From Tenebrio molitor (lineage: Eukaryota; Arthropoda; Insecta; Coleoptera; Tenebrionidae), in contig NC_091046.1 in assembly GCF_963966145.1 (NCBI RefSeq), positions 5,580,001 to 5,644,000 on the forward strand: 64,000 nt of DNA. The letters are read 5' to 3'. Shown piece by piece: positions 25,554-36,921 of the stretch. How positions within the stretch are numbered: position 1 is the first letter of the stretch; each line of letters opens with the position of its first letter. Both the position numbers and the translations under genes were made by a program. Below the pieces are notes generated by a model. It made no database searches. It was not told where the DNA came from and saw nothing but the letters and a program-made list of their open reading frames with translations.

Positions 25554-25950
25554 ACCACATAAATTTTTTCTTCATTGCTATGAAGAAAAATGTAGTAACT
25601 CATTTTACGCTTATAGCTTCATCCTACAATAACCACCTTGAGTACGTCCAATTTAATTTTTTTAGTTTTCACATATTTTTATAGGTATCATATTCCAATT
25701 TTTTCTTCATTTATTTTTCGTCTGTTTTGAAGCTTTTCTTCTCTTTTCTTCTTTCTTTCATTAGGTTTTCATTTTGTTATTTGATTTTCTCTCTATTTTT
25801 TAAATTTTTGCTTTTTTTAAATTAAGCATTTTCTTGAGGTTTGAGGTTTTTTGAGATTATATCAAATATAACAAGAGTCTCGAGAGAAACATTCTACTCC
25901 TCTAACAAATTATTTAAACCAAGAAGTCTATTATTTGGGCGTTCAGGCAC

Positions 25951-25968
25951 TGGTCCTTCGAGCCGGAT
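25951..25968 (+). mobile_element. LTR-retrotransposon primer-binding-site match (tRNA-Tyr), copy 2
   Basis: The same 18-mer recurs 415 bp downstream of copy 1, again preceded by GGCA plus one base (CAGGCAC against AGGCAT). An open frame of 87 codons (25841-26104) runs through it but resembles nothing I know. Two sites this close suggest a nested or rearranged 5' end of an LTR element. Confidence 0.5.
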
Positions 25969-26551
25969 TCTTCCGAGAATTATAGTGAATCAACAACTTA
26001 CGTATCGTTTATTAGAGTATTTTTTCCATATAAATATATCTAATAGAGATCTGTTGGATCCTTTTCCAGTCAAAAATAAATTTTTAAGTACATATATGGA
26101 TTAAAAATGAAACATTATTGCTAAAGTAAAACCTTGCTACATTTAATTCTAATATTGCCTAATCACTCCTGATGGTTTCTCCATCACTAAATCAAACCCC
26201 AAACAATTACTCAAAAAATCCTCAAGTAACATTCCTTTCTTCCAACCGGACCAATTTCGCTGCTACTCAGAACTCGTTGCAAACCGGAGCAAAATTACAC
26301 CATCTTGTACGTCGACTAGCTGTAATCTTAGTCTCCTCGTAATTAGCCCCGTTCATTTGCATCTCCACTCTGTGGCTCATTTTTTTCGCAAAATCCATCG
26401 CGAAAAGCTCTCCCCGCCCATTCTTCCTGGTTCACAATTTCCAGTTTAAATATAGCCGAGCCATAACTAGCTGCCAATTGAATTCCTGTAGATCGTGCAA
26501 AGAACGAGAATTGTAGGTGTACAGTGCAGAAAAGCGTGTGCGTGATCAGCT
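25969..26551. other. Non-genic stretch
   Basis: AT-rich, with a GC-richer part at 26240-26460. No repeat or exon signal seen. Confidence 0.4.
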
Positions 26552-27040
26552 GTGGCCAAGAGGCTAAGCGGCAGCGGGTCTACTGACCTGGGCCGTTACC
26601 GCCGACCTGGCCCTCCTCCTCTTATGCAACTGTTGCATTGTGTCAACATCCACCCATCAATCAACCCAGAGGGACCGGCAAGGACCAAAGCGGAGGGTGC
26701 GCGCCTGACCCGGCGTCGAAGTCTCCAACGCAAAATCGCGAAAACATTACAAAATCGAAAAAAAAAGTTTCTACGATCCTTCGGGATGCTACAAAACCTC
26801 CTGAACTGTGGTCCTTGGTATCTGTGCAGACAGAGAAAGCTTCTCTTTCTCTCTCTTTCTTCTTGTACGTCTGAAATCCGACAGCTTGCAGAGATAATTT
26901 TTGTGTGCAGCTCCGTCGACCTCAGCCTCTTAAATTGTTGTCTTTTGACGTCTTCGAGTTGTCAGGAGGGCGTTGAAGGAACTGGGTCGAAAGCCTCTCG
27001 CCTGTCCCGGCGTTGCAATCTCCGCGTGAAAAGCGACTAA
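26552..27040 (+). other. GC-rich island with a long open frame and internal repeat
   Basis: All 162 codons between the stop ending at about 26545 and 27040 are open; the first in-frame ATG is at 26621. The translated composition is not protein-like. The sequence starts with a tRNA A-box-like TGGCCAAGAGGCTAAGCGG (near 26553) and contains two diverged copies of a CGCCTG.CCCGGCGT..AA.TCTCC motif (near 26700 and 26999). It may be part of a SINE, a retroelement 5' region or an unrelated exon. No function is assigned. Confidence 0.3.
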
Positions 27041-28022
27041 TTATTTTAGAATTTATGGGATTCAGTCATTAATCATTCGCTTTCGCAATTTTGCGTTTAT
27101 TCAGTGTTTTATAATTGCGTTGACCAACACGCCGGTTTGGTACGTTTTGTGTAAAATCGCGCAAGAACCGATTCGTTGCCAATCGGTGACACAGTTCGCG
27201 TTCGATTCGGACGGTTTTTTCCGGGGCTTTCTTTCTGTTATGTAAATGGCGCTTTTTTCACGATTTGCAGTTTCGTGCGGCCGAAGAGAAAAAGCCTGTT
27301 CAAAAACAAAGCGGTTTCTTTCGTCGGTATCGTGAATATCGAAAGTTTCTCAATGATATTGAGCAATGTTTGTCTAACATGGATCTGTAATTGTGGACGG
27401 ATCGTGCACGCTCTGGAATGATATGTTGTTTGCAAATAGGAGGATGCGCCGATCGGGACCGAGTTTTTTCTAATTGGGGAAATTACAGTGTCGCCGGCAT
27501 TGGAGAAAAGTCAAGGCCCTAGCAGGGTCTAATTCGACGTAACGGTTTAATTAGGTCGTTGCAGGAATTGAAAAATTCGTAATTGCGATTGTTTTTATAA
27601 AGCATGATACGCTAATTATTGTGTGTTTGATAGGTTTGGAAAATTACATGGTTGTGTGCCTTTAATAGGCATTAAATTACAATTTTCTTCAAAATGAAAG
27701 TCTCACATTACTCACTCTGGCTGACCCATTTTCGGTCCTGCTTGAATTATTGTTAAATGTGATTTAATGACGCAAAACGGTCGCTAAGTGCCCTGACTTA
27801 AATCTAAATCAGCAAAAAATTAATGCTCCAAATCATTGCCAGGAGGAAAATCTGTTTTCCTTAAGAAAGCACAAAACAGTATCAAATTTAAAAAAAGTAC
27901 AGAGTCGAGGAATTATCATTTCTCTCTTTGCCATAATATCTACTAAAAGTCTTTTGAATTGAAAATTATTTTAAAATAAAATTTATTACGCCTCTTAAGA
28001 GACTGTTAAGGACAATCTCTTA
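27041..28022. other. Non-genic stretch
   Basis: Positions 27060-27550 are GC-richer, with overlapping frames of 81 codons (plus) and 65 codons (minus) that lack motifs. Positions 27550-28020 are AT-rich. Confidence 0.4.
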
Positions 28023-28234
28023 TACAGGGTGTTATTGAAATGCGTTACCAAATTTTAACCACGAGCTACTGACTTCATGTAAAACTCGGAAAAAATATTT
28101 AAAAAATTATATGTCAAAAAATAAAATGACATTTATTTTTTGAGTTACAATTTTTTTTAATTGCTTTTAGTCTTCTACGTTGTCCCACAACCTCGTAGGT
28201 AAAATTTTGGCACATTTTAAAAATACACCCTGTA
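28023..28234. mobile_element. Short TIR element with TACAGGGTGT ends
   Basis: A 212-bp segment starts TACAGGGTGT and ends with its exact complement ACACCCTGTA, flanked by further TA. After the outer 10 bases the terminal repeats are imperfect but both contain AAATTTTAACC/AAATTTTACC. It belongs to the same terminus family as 58389-58811 and 62881. No coding frame; non-autonomous (MITE). Confidence 0.75.
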
Positions 28235-29372
28235 TATCATATTTTATAAAATGTACGCTAAAGTATCACCTAAATCCCTAAAATTTGGATTTTTTCTTTT
28301 ATCAAGGACTTTTCGATGATATACCATCTGACACCCTAAAGAATATGGGATGAGTGATTTTGAATAAATACCTAAGATAAAAAAAAATATTTTTGATTCC
28401 TGCTAAATGAAAATTTTGGTTTTCGCAGCTACACGGTTTGTAAAATATCTTCTGGGGCTTTATAATCTTTGTACGAAAATCTGAATCACAGCACATGCAC
28501 TTACAAAAAATTTGTGGTGACAGTTTTCCATCCTGTCAATTCACTCTTTTAGGCTCTTCCAAAAATCGCAAACAACAGGTTGCACAACGACCGCCGCACT
28601 AGCTGCAAGAAATCAAACCACTTGTGGCGCCTATTATGAAATAAAGAATGCCTCCTAGAAACGATTTATTTTAGTATCGGTGATTGCTCGATCCGCCGTC
28701 TGAAAAAATCCGATGTTGCACCACTTTCTATTTATGCATTCCTGCTAATTACGACTGCGCCACCTACACTGCTCAAAGTTTATTTGCTCGATTTGGCGCA
28801 CCAACTACCGCAACACATTCTCAATTATTTATAGACAGTCGACCAATGGCGAGGCACGAACAGGTGTTTCATGAAAATTTTATTACCGTTTGACATTAGC
28901 CGATATGTCGTGATATATGACACCGGACGGTGGGTTTGGTCGGCTCCTAATGAATAAACGTGGCAAATGTTGCGCGACCCCACTTGACGCGCGGTCCTAC
29001 TCGGAATGGTAATGAGGAAGTGGGCTCGAAAAGGGACCTTGAGGTGCTATCACCTCAATAAAGGTACCACCATGTCCACTCTGGCTCAGATAAGCTGCCA
29101 AAGTCAAGGTCGCGAACAGAAGAACTTTCGAGGAGCGCGAAAAACGCGAAACTCTCACATTTATCACTATCACAGGCGAGCGGCGGTGGTTTAAATCACG
29201 GTTAATTTGTGCCATCGGAAAACATGTGTTTCGTAGACCGACGAAAAAGTTTCTTTCCGGTCAATTGATGTGGCTGGGTCCGGTGAAATTCTTCGCATAG
29301 CAAAGTAAGCGACTGAGAGTATTGCGCGTCAGCTAGTAACGGCGGTATTTTAATATCAAATGTGATTGAAAT
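28235..29372. other. Non-genic stretch
   Basis: AT-rich to 28560. Positions 28900-29230 form a GC-richer island with a 40-codon plus-strand frame whose ATG at 29069 has an ACCACC context, a TCAAGGTCG FTZ-F1-type site near 29103, and an antisense frame with a hydrophobic stretch. None of these is supported as a gene. Confidence 0.35.
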
Positions 29373-29531
29373 AGTAGATTTTATCATTAAGAGTAGAAGT
29401 GAGTCTTTTGCGCTATTAGTAGAAGGTCTTTTTGTGCTTCGCCCAGTTGCCGGCCTCAACTTCGTCTCGGTCGTCAATCTCTGGGCTTAGCACAAAAAGA
29501 CTTACTTCTACTCTTAATGATATAATCTACT
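29373..29531. mobile_element. Full AGTAGAAGTGAG TIR element, 159 bp
   Basis: The terminal inverted repeats (AGTAGATTTTATCATTAAG, then AGTAGAAGTGAGTC; right end AGTAGATTATATCATTAAG, then AGTAGAAGTAAGTC) match over about 36 bp. The interior reads AGAAGG.CTTTTTGTGCTTCGCCC, CTCAACTTCGTCTCGGTCG and TCTCTGGGCTTAGCAC. Partial copies lie at 5462, 8808 and 58895. No coding frame; a MITE-like element. Confidence 0.85.
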
Positions 29532-30247
29532 ACTTTTTGATGACTGAACTACAGAAAGCAAAAATTAGGGTTTTTGATCAGATTGTAACTGAAGACTAAG
29601 CACTAAAAGTAAGAGTTTAGTTAATTTTTTCAATTTTCCTAAAGTGTAGCCATTAAGCTCGTCCAAAGATTGATGCCGACTGATTCACGGAACGAAATTG
29701 ATTGATTGATAGAGATAGTCGTGTTTAATGAATTCACGTCGGTACAATACATCATGGACGTCAATCTAATTAGTAATCAATCGAAATGTGCAATTTTTTC
29801 CTAGAAATTTCGGTTAGTCGAGCTTATCATTCCGGTTGCGCAATCGATACGATCGTGCACACATTATGATGTCTTGCAGAAACCAGCGACAAATACCTAA
29901 CCGCCACTGACAATTAAACAATAATATCAGCTTATTCGATCTTGTTTGTAGGCTAATTACAAAACAAATGTACCGTGGCGATTACAATTAGGGCCGGTTA
30001 ATTGGCTGGTTAGGCACTAACCGCAACCCCGTCGGTCGAGGTGATGCTATCAGTTTATGCGTCCTGACAACGGCTATTGTTTCAAATGAAATGATTGCAA
30101 ATCACCAAATCACTCAGTTACGCAACTGCGATGATCTGAACAAAAACTGCAAAAAGCGCGTTTGTTATGAGTTCCTACTCGAAATTAGCAGCTGTGACGC
30201 CAATCGCGACGTACGTCCGCGCCAGTTCGTACGCGAACTAGGAGCTG
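29532..30247. other. Non-genic stretch
   Basis: Mixed composition. Positions 29990-30290 are GC-richer. An open frame of 67 codons at 30091-30294 lies in what would be intron just downstream of the microexon and has no motif. Confidence 0.4.
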
Positions 30248-30255
30248 TGACGTCA
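30248..30255. promoter_or_regulatory. Perfect CRE palindrome
   Basis: TGACGTCA, the palindromic site of CREB/ATF bZIP factors, lies 45 bases from the microexon donor. A related GCTGTGACG occurs about 55 bases upstream (near 30192), so the GCTGTGACG block is repeated. Confidence 0.3.
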
Positions 30256-30299
30256 CATTCGGACAGTTTGAAATTTGATAGGAATGAAAGTTGACTCAC

Positions 30300-30338
30300 C
30301 ATCTCCGGACGAGGATCCAACATGTGAGCCTCCGTCCC
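30300..30338 (-). CDS. Candidate 39-nt microexon
   Basis: On the minus strand a strong acceptor (AAGATTTTTTTGCAG, ending at 30339) is followed by 39 nt and a GTGAGT donor (30294-30299). In phase 1 the exon encodes DGGSHVGSSSGD between two split codons; 39 is divisible by three, so including or skipping it keeps the frame. The upstream exon at 36783-36921 ends in phase 1 with C, and joining gives a CGG (Arg) codon. The Gly/Ser-rich peptide would be a flexible 13-residue insert. It is best read as an alternatively spliced exon of the same minus-strand gene. The phase match has a one-in-three chance of being accidental, so the link is probable but not proven. Confidence 0.5.
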
Positions 30339-31545
30339 CTGCAAAAAAATCTTTCATAAATTCTCCAGTGCAGTTACACAAATCGAAATTTATTTATAGT
30401 CGTGTTCAATAAAATCGCCGCAATAAAGCTCGGCCGTAAGTCGTGCTTTTTACTGGCGGTGGCGGTTTCGGGACGTTGTTGCATTAAGACGGTCGGATCG
30501 ATTTGAAAATTCGCAATTAGTTGGATTTATCGTCTTTTTTGGGGACTCGGGAGCAGGATAGGTGGATGATTTAGCAGGATGGGAGCGCACTTTTGGCATG
30601 TGTATGGCGACCGCCTGAAATATTTATTCACGATATCTGAAATATGTCAGCGGCGTTTCAGGCCGCGTACATCGCTTCATAAATAACGAACTGTATGCAA
30701 CATGCTCCAGCCGAGGATGCGGGATCATCCCGAGAGCGACTCTCTTGTCGGACATGTTCGAGCGTGCATCTTATGCGGGACCGTCGAAGGCTCCACCGTC
30801 ATAAACCTCCCGTCCCCATAGGCGTAGCAATTAAGTTTCTCGTTTTTCGCCGAGCTGCTCGGCTGTGACTCGTTCCTGAGAACAACCATAATTCGCCAAA
30901 TTCTCCTAGTCGGGAAATTTTATGACATATTTAACACGCTGAACTACACTTAATAAATTGTCTAATTTGTCCGACACGTTTCTTCCGATATTCGGAGGTT
31001 TTTTCTACGCGCTCTTGTCAGTTTTATTTATTTTACATTGCTTCCAGATAACATCCTGCGATAAATTGCTGCCGGCATTAGCATAAAAACCAGAAATTTG
31101 CCACAATTAGTAAGGTGATTAAAAATTCAAATCTATTCAAATCATGCTCCGACCGTTACAGTTACCTAAAATTGTGAAAAGTGGACGACAGGAGAGCGTT
31201 TTCCGTCGCAGCTGGAGCTCTTGAATTATTTTCTCGTGGCAAAATATTTTAAAAAATTAAAGGACGCATTGTTTCAATTGGAAATGGGTAAAAGGAAGAT
31301 AGTTTTTCAAAAAATAATATAAAATACAAATTCTACGGATCATAGAATAATAATACAAATCAATTTGAAAAGAAACCAGATCATAAAAGAAATAACTAAA
31401 TATTAGTCAAGACATTTAGAGGGATTCAGAAAATATTTAAAAGAAAACTTAACAAAAGAACTCATACAGAGGATATAATAAAGCAAAACAACAAAGCAGC
31501 AAAAACCAAAAAAAAAAAAATACATATAAGTAAACTGCGAAGTAA
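30339..31545. other. Probable intron, GC-richer islands
   Basis: Positions 30400-30900 are GC-richer with CpG and ATTA cores. Positions 31200-31545 are A-rich. No further exon was identified on the minus strand. Confidence 0.4.
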
Positions 31546-31650
31546 TAGTTATTTGTGTATGAAGGCCAAAAAGTGAATTTTTTTCATCTGAGTCTGCGTT
31601 TTCTGGCCGAGGCGCAGCCGAGGCTTGAAAGATTAGAAGAGAAAAGGCAC
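31546..31650 (-). mobile_element. CTCGGC-hairpin repeat, fragment
   Basis: The segment contains AATAGTTATTTGTGTATG, AAGGCCAAAAAGTG and GGCCGAGGCGCAGCCGAGGC, as in the hairpin end of 23780-24131 and in the same orientation. The remaining two-thirds of the element are missing. Confidence 0.65.
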
Positions 31651-34560
31651 TTTTATAGGAGAATTATAGGGGAAGCAAGTAACAAAAGAAGCTCTCTGAT
31701 ACTATAAAGTAAAATAACAAGAAGAAAAAAGAAAAGACAAAGAAATTGCACTTGGAGTAAAAAAATTTTTTAATCTTCTTTATCCCCTTTTCTACTATTT
31801 TTGTAATCAGTTATGAGTAAATGTGATTTATAGCTTATTAAGAAAATCTTTATAAGTAGCAAACAATTTATTACTTCTTACAATCAATAAACTTTCGTAT
31901 TTTCTCTATTTTTATATTCTATTTTCTGCTTTTATCCTTGTGACTTTTTTGGTTAGTACTAGTAAGTGAATAAATTAAAATATATCAAGTAGCGAAGAAA
32001 ATACTCAGAAGAAATGCAATAGGAAAAAAGTAATGGGAACAAAGGAGAAATGCAAGAGACATAATTAATTAGGTTCATATTTCCTCGCAGGAGTTCGCAA
32101 TCTTCGCTGTAACTAATCGGCGCAAAAAATGAAAATATTGGAGCGGAAACCGCCTAAGAATTCCGAACTGGAAGAATTTTTTTTTCAAAATCGCACTCTC
32201 ACTCTCGTCTGTTCCAGTTCTCGTTTGCCGTTTTTGTATGTGTGCCATTGTTGGCAATTTCCTCCGAGCGCTCCCAATTTCCTCGACTTTTTGCTTCGGC
32301 AACAATGAAGTGTGTAACAGCCCCGGCGGCGGCTGCGTCGCCCCGCAAAAAACTCAACGTTACATTAAACATGTAGGCGACGTCTGCGCTACAAGAACAA
32401 GGTATCACTTAAAACCTGCTTGAAATTATAATCTGGAAATAACAATTTAAGAATGGTCGGTGAATCCACTAAAGATCATATTGGCACCGATTTACAAGCC
32501 ATTACATCCTCGTCCGGCCTCTACATTATGCCGAAGACGTCCATAAACACATCTGCAGTGCGCCAGAGGAGTCTACGGGCCGTTGCGCTACGTCGAGGGC
32601 GCCAAAAACCAGCAGGACGACGTAACACCGCTTTCGGAAAGCTTTTATGGAATCGTGTTTTCTTTGAAATACGACACCGTGAATTTTCTGATTGATTTAA
32701 TTTAAAGGAGGTTGTAATGTGGAAGTTAATTTCGAGGATGTGGGTGGACACGGACATGGACGCTTTGATGTTGCACCAACGATCCTGTAATGGTCATTGA
32801 TTACGGATAATTTCGGACCTAATTTAATGCCTATCGATTTTTCGGGCTTTTTATTACAGTGCACCGGGATACGTGAGCCGGAGTAATTTCGGGTTGGAAC
32901 CGAATCCGCTCGTGGAGGCCGAAGATTCGAATTAAGACGCAGATTCAAACTGAACACTTTAACAATTTACAACACAGCAAGAAGTAGAAATTTTCGCCGA
33001 TGGGACAAAAATCTTAATAAAGTGTCACGGAAAAAAAGAAGACAAAAGCAAGAAAAGAGGTAAAGGGTTAGGAAAACTGGTGAGGGTTCACAAAGAATTG
33101 AAGAAAGATGGAAATCATAAGAGTAGGGAGAAGAATAACTGACAAGAAAAAATGAAGTGAAGCAAAAATAAATAAATATATTTTTTTTATTGAAGACTTA
33201 CTGATAAATAGGAATATATTGATAACATAATTAATTACATAACATTTTTGATTTACAATGCAAAAACTTCCGATAATAATGCGGGATCTTGAAAAGTGCC
33301 CCGAATGCTTGCAGCGTTTCCACGTTGAATGGCAAGGGAAATTCTCTCGAAAAGGAATTTCTTTTATTTATTTTTTTTTACTGATTCATTTGACAAATAA
33401 AGAAATGAACAAAAACGAAGAAATAGTATCTAATACCTTTATTAGAATAATAATAATAATGGGTTATCTGCCGGGTCAGTGGCGGGAATGGATAATAATA
33501 ATAAAATGTTTACTGTAAGAAAAAACTGATTATGACTTTTGGCAATCAAGGTATTTGCTTTGTGTGACTTAATAAAAATTGTAGAAACTGCGTTCTGTTA
33601 AGAAAAAAGCACCAAAAAGTACTACAGCTGTGAGTTCAACCGTTGCGTATCGATAATATTTTTGTTGCGCCTGATAATGTACCGTGTTTTAATTTCATCT
33701 GTCACTCGCGGTAAAATCTGGTGTTTATTATTTCTCACAATCTACCTACGATAAATATGTACAATTTAGAAAATATGAACATGTTCGTTAATAAATAGGA
33801 TATAATGTAATTAAGTTGTTGTCAAGGTTTAGTAATAAAAAATCAACTAGGTTAATAAAGTAATTAATTATTTATCATTATCAAGAGTTGGGAAATCGTA
33901 AATTCAATTATTATATAATAGAACAATCATAGTAAAGTTTGTTTTGTTTCAAATGGAAATCTGAGTAGTTCTATTACAGAATACGTTGGTTTTGAAGCTT
34001 TCTTACAATGTATTAATTAATATAAATGTTTTTAACCTTCCCATCAACAGATTACGTTGTCCTTAAGTTATTTATTCTTTGTTCCTTGTGAACTTGTATA
34101 AAAAATCTGAAAAATGTATTGACGAGAGTAAAAATTAAATTGAAAACCATATCAGTCGATATTTTAATTTTTTTCTGATGATTTAAAAATATGTTATCAA
34201 TAGTTATTCACGATATAGGCATCGTAATGCGTCATTTTTCGATACTCATGGAGTAGTATGACGTTACCATGTGGATATCATACAACGTTTTATTTACCAT
34301 CAGTTATTCTAGTTAGAAATAATTATTAAATGAAAAAAAATAGTAGATATTACCTAAATCAAAGCAGTAAGCTGGAGGCATTTTTTTAATTTCTTGCAAC
34401 TCTGATAGCAGCGAAATCACGATAAAAAAAATTTACCTTACATGACAGTTTACCACAGTAGTGCAATAAAATGTCACCTTAGCATACGCGTGTGGTAAAG
34501 TATATCCTTATGACACTCAAATGACTGGTAAAGTGTGATATTATATATTCTGAGTAAACC
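31651..34560. other. Probable intron
   Basis: Positions 32090-32950 form a GC-richer island with overlapping frames on both strands (60-86 codons) and no recognisable domain. A TAATAATAAT run occurs twice at about 33448-33503. The rest is AT-rich. No splice-supported exon. Confidence 0.4.
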
Positions 34561-35540
34561 TGGGAAAGTATGTGAAGAAGACGAAAATAATGGTGTTCAG
34601 TAAGAGAAAGAGGAAGAGTGAAGAGAATGAGTGGAACTGGGAAGTAAGGAAAATAGAACAAAGAAACGGATAAGGCACACATCAGAGAGATAGTGAGGAA
34701 AGCAAATACACAAGGTAGTGGAATGTGTGTGGAGAATAGGAGAGGAAAGTGGAGAGGTGATTTCAAGAGGAGAATGATGATGTTTGAGAGCATGATAGAG
34801 AGAATATTGATGGGAAGAGATCTGGGGATGGAAGGAAGAAGAAGAGGAAGAGAAAGTGCAAGAAAAATATATGAGAAGGGTGCTAGGAGTGGACAGAGAA
34901 ATGCTAGGTTACATAATGAGGGAAGAGAGTGAGAGGAACAGGCTGAGAATGAAAGCGGAAAAGAGAGTGGCAAAGACAAAATGGTTGGAAGGGAAGAGTG
35001 CAGGATACTAGCGAAAAGCTGGACAGAAAAAAAAACACGGAGAAGAAGGAGAGAGAAATACTATCAGTGAAGAAGTGGAAAGATTAAGAGCAAAAGGAAT
35101 ATGGATGAACGTAGAGCTGAGTGAAAGGGACAAAGACACAGACAAGCACGAAAGAAGAGAAAGAGTCAAAGAATCCGGATACAATAGGAACTATGACAGA
35201 GGAAATTCTGGAGTACCTGGGGGAACGATGAGAGAGAAAACAGGTATTGGATGAAAGGAGAGGAAAGAAGGTACAGAATGTAATACGAGAAGAGAGACAC
35301 AATTGAGCACATGTGGAAAGGATGCAGCGAAATGAGAGAAAGGGAGAGAAAGGAACGGGGAGAAATACGAATGAAGACGGAGGGAAATAAGATGGATGGA
35401 AGAGATATGGAAGAGGAAAGAAAGGATAGAAAAAGAAAGGAGTGGGGGATGGGAAAAAAAGTGTTAATTTTTGGAATTGTATTTTTACGTTGGTATCAGG
35501 AATCCGAAAGCTCGGAGGGCAAATAAAGCATTGTATATAT
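34561..35540 (+). mobile_element. Non-LTR retrotransposon, 5'-truncated 3' fragment
   Basis: A purine-rich block (A and G on the plus strand) holds the C-terminal part of a LINE ORF2 in several frames, described at 34572-35450. It ends with a short tail (AAATAAAGCATTG, TAGATAAAATAAC). It starts just after where the reverse-transcriptase catalytic motif would be, so most of ORF2 is absent. It matches in style the 5' fragment at 39620-40725. Confidence 0.75.
34572..35450 (+). pseudogene. Decayed LINE ORF2, C-terminal part
   Basis: Five consecutive pieces in changing frames resemble the C-terminal half of insect R1/I-group-type LINE polymerases as I know them: KKTKIMVFSKRKRK (34575 on), RMMMFESMIERILMG (34771 on), EKVQEKYMRRVLGVDRE (34850; open 53 codons to TAG at 35009), VERLRAKGIWMNVELSERD (about 35075), and RYWMKGEERRYRM, a stop, then YEKRDTIEHMWKGC (35242-35320). 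The last piece corresponds to the Cys/His-type tail motif, with one expected Cys codon replaced by the stop. Several frameshifts and at least two stops make it non-functional. The 166-codon frame on the opposite strand is an artefact of purine richness. Confidence 0.7.
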
Positions 35541-36782
35541 TGTAAGTAGATAAAATAACAAAAAGAAGTATAAAATTAAAATGGAATGATAAACAAAGCA
35601 ATGAATTATTTTGCTTTAAAATCTTCTAAAACTTGTACTAAATGCAAAAATCTTCGTACTTTCTTTGTGATCTGTGAACATTTTTGCAAAAAAAAATCAA
35701 TAAATCTTGACGATAATAAAATGTTTCTTTTTTTTTGGTGGAAGAACCGGCTTGTAACGAATCCTCCGGTTGACAACACTTGAACAGCCTGTTAAAAAAT
35801 AATCGGCTTAACTACATCGGATTGTGAATAAGCCGGGCTGATTACGGTTCTGTGCGTTTCCATTCAAGAACAAACTTCTCCTAATGTTACGTCAACAAAC
35901 GAATTATCGTAAACCGATCGCCCATGAAGAAGTCGATTTTTAATTTATTCCTCCTGAATCCGTTATCTCGGTCATTCCGAATTTCACTCGGCCAGACAAT
36001 TTCCTAAACGCATTCATACGTCACAACACAAAACCGATCTAATAAATCAAATCCGTTTCCACTGACACATTTTTTACGTCGATAACATTGTGAGAAACCA
36101 ATTAAGTCGCACATTTTCACGCTTATCACTCGAATTCAGTTTTCCTGTTTAAAAACGCAACTTTCGGATTATGCATTATGCAAGCTTGTCAGACGGCGTC
36201 AAAATTTCCACGAGATCCGGACCGATTGACAAACGAGAACTTTTAATTTTCGAAAAAACAAATTGCTTCCTGTCCGTTTGCGCGGTGTGAATTGCAAAAA
36301 TAAACCACTTTGACGTTCTGTGCCCACCGGGATCATAAATTATAGCTATTTTCTTTTTACACGGTGGATAACTAACGGTTAAGCTGCGACTCTTCATTGC
36401 ACCAGCATTGCAGCAATTTCACAATTACGTTAACACTTCTTTTTCCATTTACTTTAATCAGGGATAATTACCTGACGCGACCCTCCGCGATCCCGTGAAA
36501 ATTGAGTTATTTCAGGTTCATAAGTTATGCACACAAATGTCATAAAATTTTATTATGGGGCGTAATGACGTGACACAGCGGCGGCGCAAACATTGTTTCC
36601 GGAACACTTGTTGCGTTTGGTGCTTGGAGCTTTGTGGTTGTCGCCCCCGGGTGTGGCACTAGATACGCCACTGGCTCTAGACTAATATAAATAATTCATC
36701 AGAGTTTTACCACTTCTTTGCATAAATAAAGTGGCTGACGATGCCATAAGCAGATAATGATTCGAATTAAAATGCTACTTAC
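35541..36782. other. Probable intron
   Basis: Positions 35780-36720 are GC-richer, with TAATTA and CGCTTAT motifs and a CpG-rich stretch at 36560-36680. This lies just downstream of the exon at 36783. No additional exon seen. Confidence 0.4.
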
Positions 36783-36921
36783 GCTTCTTCTTGTGCTCTT
36801 GTTCCTGATGATGCATCGACCCCGACGTGGGGTCCATCATCATGGAGTGCCCCAGGTGTGCTCCGTGACCCCCTGGCTGGCACTCCATCGTGATCATGTT
36901 GCCCTCAATGATGGGACCGCA
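36783..36921 (-). CDS. Exon of an unidentified minus-strand gene, 46 codons
   Basis: On the minus strand the acceptor (ATTTTTTGTTCCAG) precedes a 139-nt exon followed by a GTAAGT donor (36777-36782). Only one frame is open: CGPIIEGNMITMECQPGG, then a Gly/His/Met-rich stretch (HGAHLGHSMMMD), PTSGSMHHQEQEHKKK and a phase-1 C. The exon is far GC-richer than its flanks. If the preceding exon is non-coding, translation could start at Met9 (36895-36897), which has a CAAC context typical of insect starts. The Lys-rich end plus a following Arg (KKKR) resembles the region just before the first LIM domain of islet/tailup proteins; this is a tentative analogy, and other DNA-binding proteins could fit. 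The next exon is the microexon at 30300-30338 or one beyond the window. Confidence 0.72.

Noticed and set aside
25536..25968. Minus-strand tRNA-Tyr gene fragments
   Set aside because: Similarity to tRNA-Tyr stops exactly after the 18 nt expected of a primer-binding site, so a tRNA gene is excluded.
28997..29215. Minus-strand frame with a hydrophobic run resembling a signal peptide
   Set aside because: The hydrophobic run is internal and short, there is no splice donor after it, and the opposite strand is equally open.
34479..34979. 166-codon minus-strand open frame
   Set aside because: Same artefact, antisense to the LINE ORF2 3' relic.
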